A stretch of DNA of 64,000 nt from a virus. The translations under genes were made by a program, and so were the position numbers. The DNA lies in IMG/VR virus record IMGVR_UViG_3300031841_003468, positions 1 to 64,000 of that record; one strand, 5' to 3'. The stretch's first letter is position 1; the number at the start of each line of letters is the position of its first letter. The notes below the pieces were generated by a model. That model saw only the letters and a program-made list of their open reading frames with translations. It was not told where the DNA came from and did not search any database. Positions 56,687-64,000 of this stretch are shown here, piece after piece.

Positions 56687-57536
56687 CTACCACTGCTCTC
56701 CCTTTTAGTTGCTCCCAGTCTTTATCTGGTCTCACTTCAAGGTTGGTCTTCCATGCACCTTTAAGAGTGTTCATCTCAATACCTAAATTATCGGCAATAT
56801 CAATGATGGAGTTTATATCTTTTGGGAAACAACTTCCAGAAAAGCCAAACTTTCCATCCAAGCCGGGAACTGTTAGGTGGGACGTACCTATTCTCTTGTC
56901 GGTAAGTAGTAATTGTCTTACGTGATCGTACTCTAATCCCAATGCTTGGGCGAGTAGGTAGAATTCGTTAGCTATAGATACCTTAGCAGCTAAGAAGCAG
57001 TTCACAAAGTACTTACATAGCTCACCAGCCGCAGCATCTGCGTATCGGTAGATCGCAGCATTAGGGAATACTCTCTTGTAGTATGGCACTACTCTGGCTG
57101 TTGCTTCTCTGTCGCCTGTAAGGATTATTCTGTCTGTATTTCTTAGTGACTCTTCAGCATTCACTTCTGTTAGAAACTCAGGACTAAAGATTACTCTGAT
57201 ACCGCTGCCTTCATCAGCAAACTTATTGAAGGTATCAGTAGTTCCCATAGGTACAGTGGACTTAACGATAACTATATTATTACGTCCAGCTTTTTTAATT
57301 TGATCAATGACACTCTCGACAATGCGTGTGCTACACGAACCATCTTTCTTCATTGGGGTTGGAACACAAACAAATATAATACGTGAGTCTCTAGCCAGAG
57401 ATTCAATGTCTTTATGTGTACTTGGCTTCAATGGGTCTTTGTCATAGCGATTTACAGTGAAGTGCTCACTGAAAACGTTAGCGATAGCTGAGCCGACAAA
57501 ACCCTGTCCAACGACACCTATAGGTTGTTTACTCAT
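56679..57536 (-). CDS. Nucleotide-sugar dehydrogenase (UDP-glucose dehydrogenase-like)
   Basis: 285 residues. NAD-binding GVVGQGFVGSAIANVF at the N-terminus, FVCVPTPMKKDGSC and IVKSTVPMGTTDTF in the middle, and the catalytic Cys in KFGFSGSCFPKDINSI. Family members oxidise UDP-glucose to UDP-glucuronate or UDP-mannose derivatives. It is shorter than the usual 390-450 residues because the C-terminal nucleotide-binding domain is missing, so activity may differ. Cytosolic. Confidence 0.8.
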   Translation of the reverse strand: MSKQPIGVVGQGFVGSAIANVFSEHFTVNRYDKDPLKPSTHKDIESLARDSRIIFVCVPTPMKKDGSCSTRIVESVIDQIKKAGRNNIVIVKSTVPMGTTDTFNKFADEGSGIRVIFSPEFLTEVNAEESLRNTDRIILTGDREATARVVPYYKRVFPNAAIYRYADAAAGELCKYFVNCFLAAKVSIANEFYLLAQALGLEYDHVRQLLLTDKRIGTSHLTVPGLDGKFGFSGSCFPKDINSIIDIADNLGIEMNTLKGAWKTNLEVRPDKDWEQLKGRAVVDE

Positions 57537-57577
57537 AATATTTACTCCTTCCTTTATATTATATCCTTAACCAGTCA

Positions 57578-57769
57578 TTATTGCTCACGATAATCGCAAA
57601 TTGCTAAATCAACTGGTGTGACCTGAAACATATCTCTTTGATCTCTGCGATAGTTGTCCATATAGCATCGCTCACAAAGGTAGCGTGGTTCAGATTTTCG
57701 TTTGCCTCTTAATTTATAATAATTGCTTGTTGGTTTGTTACAAGCCTCACATGTCTTCTTCTCTGTCAT
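57578..57769 (-). CDS. Small zinc-binding protein
   Basis: 63 residues. KTCEACNKPTSNYYKLRGKR, then LCERCYMDNYRRDQ: four cysteines in two CxxC pairs. Likely a small zinc ribbon with a nucleic-acid role. Function unknown. Confidence 0.6.
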   Translation of the reverse strand: MTEKKTCEACNKPTSNYYKLRGKRKSEPRYLCERCYMDNYRRDQRDMFQVTPVDLAICDYREQ

Positions 57770-57823
57770 TGTATCAGTCTTCTCCTTAGTTGCGAATAGA
57801 AAAAGTTTGCCCCTGATATCTAT

Positions 57824-57852
57824 ATTATACCCTACCTCAATGGTCTGGTCAA
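57824..57852 (-). promoter_or_regulatory. Sigma-70 promoter
   Basis: TTGACC (57852-57847), 17 bp spacer, TATAAT (57829-57824), just after the 57832 gene end; it starts the 57578 gene unit. Confidence 0.8.
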
Positions 57853-58398
57853 CCCTTGTCTCCCCTCATAAATTCTAGTATCCTGAAATCTAAAGTCACT
57901 CCACTCGGCATTTTCTTTGTCGTAGTCCGTATGTGAGACCTTAATTTTTGGAGCACTAACCAGTCTCTGGCAGTACTTCTGATAATAGTATGGTCTAGGG
58001 TCTACAAACTCACAATACCATACACTTTTACCATCGACTATTTTATGCTGTGGCATTAGGGAACTTTCCTTAGTTAGTCCATTTCCCCAAGTTTCTTCTG
58101 CCATAGCCCGGTAGTCAAGAACCATCCATTCATCCACAAACTTTCCTAGCTTGTAGTCGAATCTATTGTCCTTATACTTTTTCCAAAATATTACCTTAGC
58201 ACCTTTAAGTAAAAGTTCACCAGTGTTTGGATCTGCTTTATATATATAGTTAACTTCAATGAGGTCACATTTATCTTTGATAACCTCCTCAAACCCATAT
58301 GTATATCGACTATTGTCGCTAGCAGATATATTATCTACGCTTCCTGTCAAGATTACGCATAGTAATGATATAATGGTCAAGATATTTTCTCGCTTCAT
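57832..58398 (-). CDS. Exported protein of unknown function
   Basis: 188 residues from ATG 58398 (GGAGGCCAGAA upstream). An N-terminal signal (MKRENILTIISLLCVILTGS) suggests export. The body is Tyr/Trp/Cys-containing (VWYCEFVDPRPYYYQKYCQR). No family recognised. The longer frame to 58446 is unlikely. Confidence 0.55.
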   Translation of the reverse strand: MKRENILTIISLLCVILTGSVDNISASDNSRYTYGFEEVIKDKCDLIEVNYIYKADPNTGELLLKGAKVIFWKKYKDNRFDYKLGKFVDEWMVLDYRAMAEETWGNGLTKESSLMPQHKIVDGKSVWYCEFVDPRPYYYQKYCQRLVSAPKIKVSHTDYDKENAEWSDFRFQDTRIYEGRQGLTRPLR

Positions 58399-58594
58399 TT
58401 CTGGCCTCCGATTTCGTCTTACCGTAACCGACAGCCTCAATTTCATTACATGCTAGCAGGTGACAGTGATAAACCCCATCGCCGTAGCGACTAAAGGTTT
58501 CGTAGACTTTGTTTGGTGATAATCTTAGTGGAAAGAGCCCTACATTACTTCTAGTTCTCTTTTTACGTTTGCCTATCGGCAACCTAGTTTCCAT
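58331..58594 (-). CDS. Small dsRNA-binding-like protein
   Basis: 87 residues. The C-terminal half, VGYGKTKSEARNEARKYLDH, resembles the last helix and basic loop of a double-stranded RNA-binding domain (GxGxSKKxAK...A...L). The N-terminus is basic (RLPIGKRKKRTRSNVG). This is a family-pattern observation; binding is not shown. Overlaps the exported-protein gene. Confidence 0.5.
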   Translation of the reverse strand: METRLPIGKRKKRTRSNVGLFPLRLSPNKVYETFSRYGDGVYHCHLLACNEIEAVGYGKTKSEARNEARKYLDHYIITMRNLDRKRR

Positions 58595-58664
58595 TTTACT
58601 TCTATATTATCTCATCAAAACAAATAATCAACGCCCCTGAAGATTAATTATTTTAGTTACCCTT

Positions 58665-58692
58665 ATTATACAGCAAGAGTTACTGAAGTCAA
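58665..58692 (-). promoter_or_regulatory. Sigma-70 promoter
   Basis: TTGACT (58692-58687), 16 bp spacer, TATAAT (58670-58665) on the minus strand, in the gap upstream of the 58331-58594 gene. Confidence 0.8.
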
Positions 58693-58699
58693 TAGAATT

Positions 58700-58894
58700 T
58701 TAGTCCTTTTTATAAGAAACCGTGATACTCCCTGACTCGTTATCTTCAATCGAGAAATCTTCCATGATGAGACGCTTGACAACGGCCATAGCCATGTCCT
58801 TATCTGACATCAAGGTTGTCACCATTGTATTGGCGAGTTCAGTGCGACTTTCAAAAACTCCAACTGTGTTATTACCAGTTATCATATTATACAT
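58700..58894 (-). CDS. Small unknown protein
   Basis: 64 residues (starts MYNMITGNNTVGVFESRTEL; ends SITVSYKKD). No family recognised. Ribosome site GAAGGAGAT. Confidence 0.5.
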   Translation of the reverse strand: MYNMITGNNTVGVFESRTELANTMVTTLMSDKDMAMAVVKRLIMEDFSIEDNESGSITVSYKKD

Positions 58895-59216
58895 CTCCTT
58901 CAGACTTTTTGTCCAATAAATCTTTAATTTTGTCAGAACTTTCCTTTATTATTTTGACGGCATCATCCTCATTCATTACGGCACTCAGCTCAGGCCAATA
59001 TGCTTGGTAATCTGTAACCCATTTCGCAGCATCATCGTACTCAGCAAATGTGCGACATAGATATAACGGTAGAGGTTGGCTTTTGTAAAAGTATCTTGGC
59101 GTATCGTCATGTTCTGGTATGGTAAAGTTTGAAATTACCCACCATCTTCTTGGCGATTCATCCGCATAGGGATTCTTGATACCTCTAGTGTCCATGATTG
59201 ATACCATTCTATGCAT
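58887..59216 (-). CDS. Unknown protein
   Basis: 109 residues from ATG 59216. Trp/Tyr-rich segments (RRWWVISNFTIPEHDDTPRY; WVTDYQAYWPELSAVMNEDD). No family recognised. Overlaps both neighbours, typical of this operon. Confidence 0.5.
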   Translation of the reverse strand: MHRMVSIMDTRGIKNPYADESPRRWWVISNFTIPEHDDTPRYFYKSQPLPLYLCRTFAEYDDAAKWVTDYQAYWPELSAVMNEDDAVKIIKESSDKIKDLLDKKSEGDV

Positions 59217-59436
59217 CTTCTTCACCTTCTTCTTCATTGAGTAGGTCTGTACGGATATCGTCAGCGTCTACATAGACACCATCTAATACATTCTCAATGT
59301 GATCAATGGCTGCTTCTTTGCTAATACATCTCAGTACAATATCTACATCTAAATCCTTTGTTACTGTCCAGACCTGATAGTGTAGGTCTAGTGGTTCATA
59401 AAATACTAGGTATTCGTCTTTATCGTGCTCAGTCAT
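59209..59436 (-). CDS. Small acidic protein
   Basis: 75 residues (starts MTEHDKDEYLVFYEPLDLHY; acidic tail LLNEEEGEEDA). No function recognised. GGAGGGTGAAAG precedes the start. Confidence 0.5.
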   Translation of the reverse strand: MTEHDKDEYLVFYEPLDLHYQVWTVTKDLDVDIVLRCISKEAAIDHIENVLDGVYVDADDIRTDLLNEEEGEEDA

Positions 59437-59551
59437 CTTTCACCCTCCTTGCAATGCACTTTTTCTCTTCTCGCCGTAGCAAGCAAATCATAAGTACTGC
59501 TAAAGTTATTTCAATGCCCCATGCTGTAAGTCCTGCGTATATAGCTTCCAT
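59429..59551 (-). CDS. Tiny membrane peptide
   Basis: 40 residues: MEAIYAGLTAWGIEITLAVL, then MICLLRREEKKC. One hydrophobic helix, then a basic cluster. GGAGTAACCG precedes the ATG. Function unknown. Confidence 0.55.
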   Translation of the reverse strand: MEAIYAGLTAWGIEITLAVLMICLLRREEKKCIARRVKDD

Positions 59552-59554
59552 CGG

Positions 59555-60055
59555 TTACTCCTTCATTGATTCTTTAATAATTTCGTAAGCAAATTCTTTT
59601 TCGTGCCAATCTTCGACACAAACTATCTTATTCTCTAGACTCTTGTAAGTCAAGAAGAAATTCTGTAGAACTCTCAAAACCATCTGATCTAAGTCAGCCA
59701 GAGACCTGTAGTCTCTTTGGTGATGGATTGGAGTCCCGATGATCTTCCAGTCTTTGGCTCCACTGTCAGTCATGTCTAATACACCGATAGTGCGACATGT
59801 TACAATGGTTCCTCTACTGATAGGTGCATCGTTATAAATTAATATATCAAGTGCATCTCCATCATCAGTCATTGTCTTGGGTATGAACCCGTATGAACAA
59901 GGGTAGCACATACTACTTGGCAAACATCGGTCTAAGGTGAACTGATCAAATACTGGATCATACTCATACTTAGTACTCTTACCTTTAGGTATTTCAACTA
60001 CACCGTGAACAATCTTGGGTGTATCAACATGGTGTGGTATATTATATAGTTCCAT
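59555..60055 (-). CDS. ppa: Inorganic pyrophosphatase
   Basis: 166 residues from ATG 60055 (GGACAGAAG upstream). EIPKGKSTKYEYDPVFDQFT, CYPCSYGFIPKTMTDDGDAL then DILIY and VLDMTDSGAKDWKIIG carry the metal and phosphate residues of family I pyrophosphatases. It splits pyrophosphate from polymerase reactions, pulling DNA synthesis forward. Longer starts overlap the upstream gene. Confidence 0.9.
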   Translation of the reverse strand: MELYNIPHHVDTPKIVHGVVEIPKGKSTKYEYDPVFDQFTLDRCLPSSMCYPCSYGFIPKTMTDDGDALDILIYNDAPISRGTIVTCRTIGVLDMTDSGAKDWKIIGTPIHHQRDYRSLADLDQMVLRVLQNFFLTYKSLENKIVCVEDWHEKEFAYEIIKESMKE

Positions 60056-60302
60056 CTTCTGTCCATTCATAAATTGGCGTATACTGCCCAACATACGCAT
60101 ACCAAGTATTAAACTCTAGAAATTCAATAGCCTCATGATAATCAAATCCGTCCTCATCCATGAGAACTTCAATCATCTTTTCTTTGCTATATACAAAACG
60201 TTCGTCTCTACAATCAATGATAGCTTTATCAAAGCCGTCAGCAAAGACTGTGCTATCACAGTAAAAACCATCGTACTTAGTTAAAATTTCTTCTCTCGTC
60301 AT
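60042..60302 (-). CDS. Unknown small protein
   Basis: 86 residues from ATG 60302 (GGAGGAATC upstream). EEILTKYDGFYCDSTVFADG then helical EDGFDYHEAIEFLEFNTWYA. No family recognised. Overlaps the pyrophosphatase by 14 bp. Confidence 0.5.
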   Translation of the reverse strand: MTREEILTKYDGFYCDSTVFADGFDKAIIDCRDERFVYSKEKMIEVLMDEDGFDYHEAIEFLEFNTWYAYVGQYTPIYEWTEDGTI

Positions 60303-61254
60303 TGAATAGATTCCTCCAATAAGACTTTGTAATGTAGGACATATCAAATGTCCTGATTCTAATTTGTTCCCAGATTTGATCGAGCACTGACTCAGTTACT
60401 ACTGAAAGGTCTGGTACTCTTACTACTGGTACTTCATTATACTGTCTAGTGGTGGCATTGTCAAGGACAATCGGGATAGAATTTAGATAAAGTGCCTCAT
60501 AAATTCTATATGTATCCAAGCCGTTGCCTGTGGGACATAGCGTGAACCTAGAATTATTAATAAGTCTGAGGTAGTTATCTATTGGTATCACTTCCGTTAT
60601 AACTGGACACCAACTATGGTTGCTGTAATGGAAGAAGTCTTTTAGTTCGGATCTTTCCACTGTGTAATTACACCAGCACACGCTTGTCTTATGTTGTTTG
60701 ACTTCAGGAGCAATGATTAATCTATTTGTTAACTCATCTGCCGTCTCGTCAAGTATCCCGATTGGTATCGGAACAATCTTATTATCGACAATTCGTGGGT
60801 TAGTGCAATACCATTTCTTTACATTTTCTGGAATTTTATCAAAGGTAGAATGGCTGTGCATGTACATTCGCATCACATACTTATCGTTGGGATCACAAAG
60901 GTCACGATTGTATCTAGCCGGTATAACCAAATCTTCACCGTTTAGCGTGGACAACATATTCTTATCGACGAATCGAAGAAACCTAACCATGTTCTCTGTG
61001 TGCATTTCCGGTGTTTGGTAATCAATAGAGTAATCGCCATAGCCAGACACAACTATATATTCTACACCTGTCCCGTCAATGGCTTCAAAGAATCTCTTTA
61101 TGTGTTCAGGCTTAACAAATATAATACCTGCCGGAGGAAGGACATCTCCCTCGACCCATTCGTTGGGTGCAATCTCATCAGCCCAGAAACCTGTGGTGAT
61201 TACTTCGTCTCTAGTTACTTTATATGTTGGTGAATTAAATCTTGCGTCCATCAT
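60277..61254 (-). CDS. Exostosin-like glycosyltransferase
   Basis: 325 residues. FTLCPTGNGLDTYRIYEALY then LNSIPIVLDN is the exostosin/GT47-type motif (donor site with the R...E). The N-terminal half carries GIIFVKPEHIKRFFEAIDGT. Possibly transfers a sugar to a polymer. The upstream neighbour is a methyltransferase gene, so the pair may modify a glycan. Confidence 0.7.
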   Translation of the reverse strand: MMDARFNSPTYKVTRDEVITTGFWADEIAPNEWVEGDVLPPAGIIFVKPEHIKRFFEAIDGTGVEYIVVSGYGDYSIDYQTPEMHTENMVRFLRFVDKNMLSTLNGEDLVIPARYNRDLCDPNDKYVMRMYMHSHSTFDKIPENVKKWYCTNPRIVDNKIVPIPIGILDETADELTNRLIIAPEVKQHKTSVCWCNYTVERSELKDFFHYSNHSWCPVITEVIPIDNYLRLINNSRFTLCPTGNGLDTYRIYEALYLNSIPIVLDNATTRQYNEVPVVRVPDLSVVTESVLDQIWEQIRIRTFDMSYITKSYWRNLFNDERRNFN

Positions 61255-61891
61255 TTTTACACAGAATGAATCTGTTTCCTTTATCTCGATCTTGAATTGA
61301 GTGTCCGTTGTCTAGTAACCACTTCTCCATTGACTTCATAAAGAGCTCAGGCGTGCCGTGACAGCCCCAGTTACTAAAGCACTCAGTATGTACTATGTCA
61401 AAATACCTCGATATTACGTCCCTCATGTAAGCCCAGCTAAGCTCTCGTGGGTGAGGTGCATATGTGAATAGATCACTGCCCATTACCCAGTTGTACATAG
61501 TTCTGTAGCAGTGAGTATTGGGTGTAGAAATAAATAAGTGACCGCCGGGAATCAAAAGTTCCTGACAGTTCTGTAACATACCTTTAATACCTGAGCCAGT
61601 AAACGTATCAAACCCAGACTCACCAACTGGTAAATCTAGGTCTTTCAAATGCTCAATAACTTCCATACATAAAACTAAGTCGTAGTTATTATTGTCAACC
61701 GGTAATCGTATGTCACCAGTGAACTCAGTAAAGTCTATGTCTTTCTTTACAGAACAGAACATGTCTCTCCAGTAATCGCACTGACCAATATTGAGAACTC
61801 TCATTCCGTCTTGGAGAATTCCATTAGCAGCTAGATAGTGGATTGACATTTTGAATCGCTTGTTATGCGTATCAATATATTCTTTATTCAT
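61235..61891 (-). CDS. SAM-dependent methyltransferase
   Basis: 218 residues from ATG 61891. GMRVLNIGQCDYWRDMFCSV is the SAM-binding strand/loop (usually GxGxG), NYDLVLCMEVIEHLKDLDLP is the class I signature (EVIEHL), and LLIPGGHLFISTPN the later strand. The substrate is not known; perhaps a sugar or small molecule. Overlaps the glycosyltransferase gene. Confidence 0.75.
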   Translation of the reverse strand: MNKEYIDTHNKRFKMSIHYLAANGILQDGMRVLNIGQCDYWRDMFCSVKKDIDFTEFTGDIRLPVDNNNYDLVLCMEVIEHLKDLDLPVGESGFDTFTGSGIKGMLQNCQELLIPGGHLFISTPNTHCYRTMYNWVMGSDLFTYAPHPRELSWAYMRDVISRYFDIVHTECFSNWGCHGTPELFMKSMEKWLLDNGHSIQDRDKGNRFILCKNDGRKI

Positions 61892-61961
61892 CTTCTTGCT
61901 CTTGCTGGAGAAGTTGTTCATGGTAATCTATTTCACCACTGAAGTATTCGTATTTATCCAT
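61884..61961 (-). CDS. Possible tiny coupling peptide
   Basis: 25 residues (MDKYEYFSGEIDYHEQLLQQ, ending EQEDE). It overlaps the previous gene's end and the methyltransferase start as ATGAATAA, so it may couple their translation. Only the arrangement supports it. Confidence 0.3.
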   Translation of the reverse strand: MDKYEYFSGEIDYHEQLLQQEQEDE

Positions 61962-62166
61962 CTTCTTGTACCTCATATGTTTCTTGGAACCACTGATGTC
62001 CCTTAAATGTTCTCTTCCAAGTCCCTTTGCTCTTATCCCAGAACTGTTGGTACTTGAACTTGATTAGTCTCGTCTTATCATTGATCATAGCCCAGTGAGC
62101 TCTCATCTCTGCTAACTCTTCTGGATTGTCTGCCTCTTTTACAAATCTCTTTTTAGGTGGTGACAT
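61954..62166 (-). CDS. Small unknown protein
   Basis: 70 residues (starts MSPPKKRFVKEADNPEELAE; Trp-rich end KGTWKRTFKGHQWFQETYEV). No family recognised. Overlaps the HAD gene by 14 bp. Confidence 0.5.
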   Translation of the reverse strand: MSPPKKRFVKEADNPEELAEMRAHWAMINDKTRLIKFKYQQFWDKSKGTWKRTFKGHQWFQETYEVQEDG

Positions 62167-62884
62167 TTAATAACTCCATTGTTCTTGCTGGACTATCTAC
62201 TGCATAAACCATATCGTTTCTACTTGTCATATGTTTAGCTAAGCAATAGTCATTGCCTTTGTTAGATATACTATCTCCAAAGAAAATTAGTTTTCCTTCA
62301 TTAAAGTAATCGTAGACCTGTCCCTTGTCCTTGCCTTGAGGATATATATCAATGGAAATATGTCCACCGATAGAGTAGTCTAAGTGAGGAAATTGCAGCA
62401 TTAGCTCTTCTGCAATCACAATTCGTTCACTTGGTCGTCCGGCCAGCTTCTCTGCTTCTTCCCATTCGTGATAGCCTCGTCTCTGCCAGTGGGTTGCTGC
62501 TCGACCGATAGTAGATATATTAACCATACCTTTTCGCTGCTCAATGTTTCCAATGGCTGTTCCCCACCAAGGGCTAGCCATCATTAGGCTCGTCGCCAGT
62601 ATCTTAAAGTCTCCACTAACCTTCCAGTCTGATGAATATACTAACTCACCTTTCTGCCATAGCTCATTGCCACAGTTCTGCCACACATTGTCACAATCAT
62701 TCCAGATCTCATGTCCTACCTGTTTGACTGTTTTATCTTTATCTGAACCTGTAATAATATTTACAGTATTGCCTTTCTTCTGCTCACCTTTCATCCAGCA
62801 CATAAACAATCCCCAATGCTCTCTTAGCATAGGGCGACGATGTGGTGTGAGTGTACCATCTACATCAAATAAATAATTTTTCAT
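62153..62884 (-). CDS. Phosphomannomutase-like HAD enzyme
   Basis: 243 residues. NYLFDVDGTLTPHR is the HAD nucleophile motif, IITGSDKDK the second, and YSIGGHISIDIYPQGKDKGQ then IFFGDSISNKGND the later ones. The order matches eukaryotic-type phosphomannomutase (PMM), which interconverts mannose-6-P and mannose-1-P. It would feed GDP-mannose and GDP-fucose synthesis (nucleotidyltransferase at 4672 and fcl at 2708). A PMM-type HAD in a phage is unusual. Confidence 0.75.
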   Translation of the reverse strand: MKNYLFDVDGTLTPHRRPMLREHWGLFMCWMKGEQKKGNTVNIITGSDKDKTVKQVGHEIWNDCDNVWQNCGNELWQKGELVYSSDWKVSGDFKILATSLMMASPWWGTAIGNIEQRKGMVNISTIGRAATHWQRRGYHEWEEAEKLAGRPSERIVIAEELMLQFPHLDYSIGGHISIDIYPQGKDKGQVYDYFNEGKLIFFGDSISNKGNDYCLAKHMTSRNDMVYAVDSPARTMELLNVTT

Positions 62885-63090
62885 AACCTAAGTAGTCCAT
62901 TTAATACAATAAAAAAACACATGATTAACGACACAAATGCAAAGCACCACATTACTCCACGTACTGTAGCCTTTGCCGCCTCACGCTCTTTCTCGGTTTT
63001 CATCTTTTCGATTAAGAGCTTGAGATTTTCCATAGCCTCTGGATCATTAGAGGCCCTCCATTCTCTGTATGGTGGTTTATAATTGCTCAT
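62881..63090 (-). CDS. Small membrane protein
   Basis: 69 residues. A charged N-terminal half (AMENLKLLIEKMKTEKEREA) is followed by one hydrophobic helix (VMWCFAFVSLIMCFFIVLNG). Function unknown. Overlaps the HAD gene by 4 bp. Confidence 0.5.
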   Translation of the reverse strand: MSNYKPPYREWRASNDPEAMENLKLLIEKMKTEKEREAAKATVRGVMWCFAFVSLIMCFFIVLNGLLRL

Positions 63091-63232
63091 CCAACATTTT
63101 CATTTCCAGTTCATCTATGCAATAAGCATATAAAGCAGACTCAGCGTCTTCTTTTGTGTCCCAAAAGCCTTGACGTAATCCTGCCTCATCCCAGAAGAAC
63201 CATAGGTGCATGTGCGAGTCATATTCAATCAT
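63077..63232 (-). CDS. Small aromatic-rich protein
   Basis: 51 residues: MIEYDSHMHLWFFWDEAGLR, then QGFWDTKEDAESALYAYCID and a Met/Leu-rich end. Weak upstream site (AAAGAG). Overlaps the next gene's start by 14 bases and the preceding gene's stop by four, which fits the operon spacing. Confidence 0.45.
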   Translation of the reverse strand: MIEYDSHMHLWFFWDEAGLRQGFWDTKEDAESALYAYCIDELEMKMLDEQL

Positions 63233-63495
63233 AAATTTAGCTCTTTCAATAGTTGAACGGCAATCCTATGCCTAGACACAGATACCTTCGTGGTATCAAT
63301 AATAATTTCACCTGTATCGTCCCACTTAGCAATAATGCCATCTGGTATATTATATACGGCAATGCCCGACCTTTTGATCAGTAATTCTTCATAATATTCT
63401 GTAACTGTAATATCATGTCTTCCGCATTTGATACACCAGATAGGCTTATTGTCTACATCAAGCACCCGATGACAGCATGACATCTTCCAACTCAT
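63229..63495 (-). CDS. Small zinc-finger-like protein
   Basis: 88 residues from ATG 63495 (GGAAGGAAGAAG upstream). CCHRVLDVDNKPIWCIKCGR holds a four-Cys/His site; the tail is charged. No family recognised. A longer frame to 63561 is less likely. Confidence 0.5.
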   Translation of the reverse strand: MSWKMSCCHRVLDVDNKPIWCIKCGRHDITVTEYYEELLIKRSGIAVYNIPDGIIAKWDDTGEIIIDTTKVSVSRHRIAVQLLKELNL

Positions 63496-63988
63496 TCTCT
63501 TCTTCCTTCCACCACCACTGTGGCTCTGCACGATGCGTCCATACACATTTGAACGCAGCACGTTTGTTTACATTGTAGAAATGTCGATACGCTGACACTC
63601 CACACTCTTCTTTGAACTCATCCGGCATACACTGTGGTATCTTGGTCATCTCTGCATCTGGGATGTCAGGGATGTTGTCTGCACACCACTCGATAAGAGA
63701 TTGGCTTGCATGTACTTTACCATAGCGTAATGTATATTCTTCACATAGTGCTAACGCATGAATGATCATCCACTCATAGTTAGCTGTCGTTGTACGAACC
63801 CAGATAGTCGAAGGGTGGTTAAGGTGAGCCTGCTTGTAGAACTTTTCTGGTCGCTCTGCATCGCTAGGACACGCATGGTGAGCAGTACATAACATTTGGG
63901 CTGATTCTAGGATCATTTTCACCACATGCTTGTTGCATTGTGCTCGTGCCGCTTCTACTGGATCGTGGTCTAAGTAAAATATATTCAT
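63458..63988 (-). CDS. Conserved phage protein of unknown function
   Basis: 176 residues. The start MNIFYLDHDPVEAARAQCNK, then HVVKMILESAQMLCTAHHAC, is a motif I recall from many tailed phages (annotated as conserved hypothetical). The C-terminus is Trp-rich (EPQWWWKEEENELEDVMLSS). It ends at the window edge region with its start inside the window. Function not established. Confidence 0.65.
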   Translation of the reverse strand: MNIFYLDHDPVEAARAQCNKHVVKMILESAQMLCTAHHACPSDAERPEKFYKQAHLNHPSTIWVRTTTANYEWMIIHALALCEEYTLRYGKVHASQSLIEWCADNIPDIPDAEMTKIPQCMPDEFKEECGVSAYRHFYNVNKRAAFKCVWTHRAEPQWWWKEEENELEDVMLSSGA

Positions 63989-64000
63989 AGTTGTGTCTCC

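Noticed and set aside
1-64000. Long plus-strand frames such as 12987-13469, 7042-7467 and 44433-44816
   Set aside because: Each lies opposite a strong minus-strand gene with family motifs and has no ribosome site or domain pattern.

Overview
The window is a 64 kb slice of a large, lytic, tailed bacteriophage genome, probably a myovirus-like phage of a Gram-negative and possibly aquatic host. rIIA/rIIB-like genes, a RecA/UvsX-type recombinase, dNMP kinase, PhoH, dUTPase, dCMP deaminase, a class II ribonucleotide reductase, small phage sigma factors, HNH endonucleases, tRNAs and a tmRNA all point to a phage. I see no integrase, CRISPR array, insertion sequence or rRNA. The host assignment is inference. 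Almost every gene reads on the minus strand, with tight ATGA/TAATG overlaps and GGAG-type ribosome sites. Several minus-strand promoters match the bacterial sigma-70 consensus with 16-17 bp spacers (for example at 16754, 21814, 45558, 47017, 57824 and 58665), so host RNA polymerase probably transcribes much of the region.

Layout from high to low coordinate, which is the direction of transcription. 64000-54847: small conserved genes plus a phosphomannomutase-like HAD enzyme, methyltransferase, exostosin-like glycosyltransferase, inorganic pyrophosphatase, nucleotide-sugar dehydrogenase and an intact deoxyribose-phosphate aldolase. 54750-46933: a tRNA/tmRNA block (Leu, Gly, Glu, Thr, tmRNA, Arg) with an HNH endonuclease, a second SSB, a DUF1289-like mini-protein, many tiny membrane peptides, a cytidylyltransferase-like enzyme, an M19 (membrane dipeptidase) homologue and an Hsp20 with a ROSE-like RNA-thermometer hairpin. 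46900-42000: the rIIA/rIIB operon. Divergent from it is a plus-strand island with a structured, terminator-ended RNA and a 44-residue basic ORF, the only convincing plus-strand gene. 42000-37140: a first sugar/polysaccharide cluster. 37140-32347: small membrane proteins, a sigma factor, a DeoC-like protein lacking both active-site lysines and a structural-like protein. 32347-26485: nucleotide metabolism and PhoH. 26437-11158: replication and recombination, including RecA, DnaB-like helicase, primase, dNMP kinase, RecB-like nuclease, a DNA polymerase III alpha subunit split into two genes around a DnaQ-like exonuclease, an SSB and a second sigma factor. 11171-339: a dense second glycosyltransferase cluster with GDP-fucose synthase and a sugar nucleotidyltransferase.

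Together the genes suggest a phage with its own replisome and dNTP supply, which also modifies or builds glycans (GDP-mannose/GDP-fucose type) and supports translation late in infection with tRNAs and a trans-translation RNA. The most unusual items are the plus-strand structured RNA island, the phage tmRNA with a clear AEKNFSLAA tag, the polymerase split exactly at the palm/fingers border, the thermometer-controlled Hsp20 and the M19 dipeptidase.
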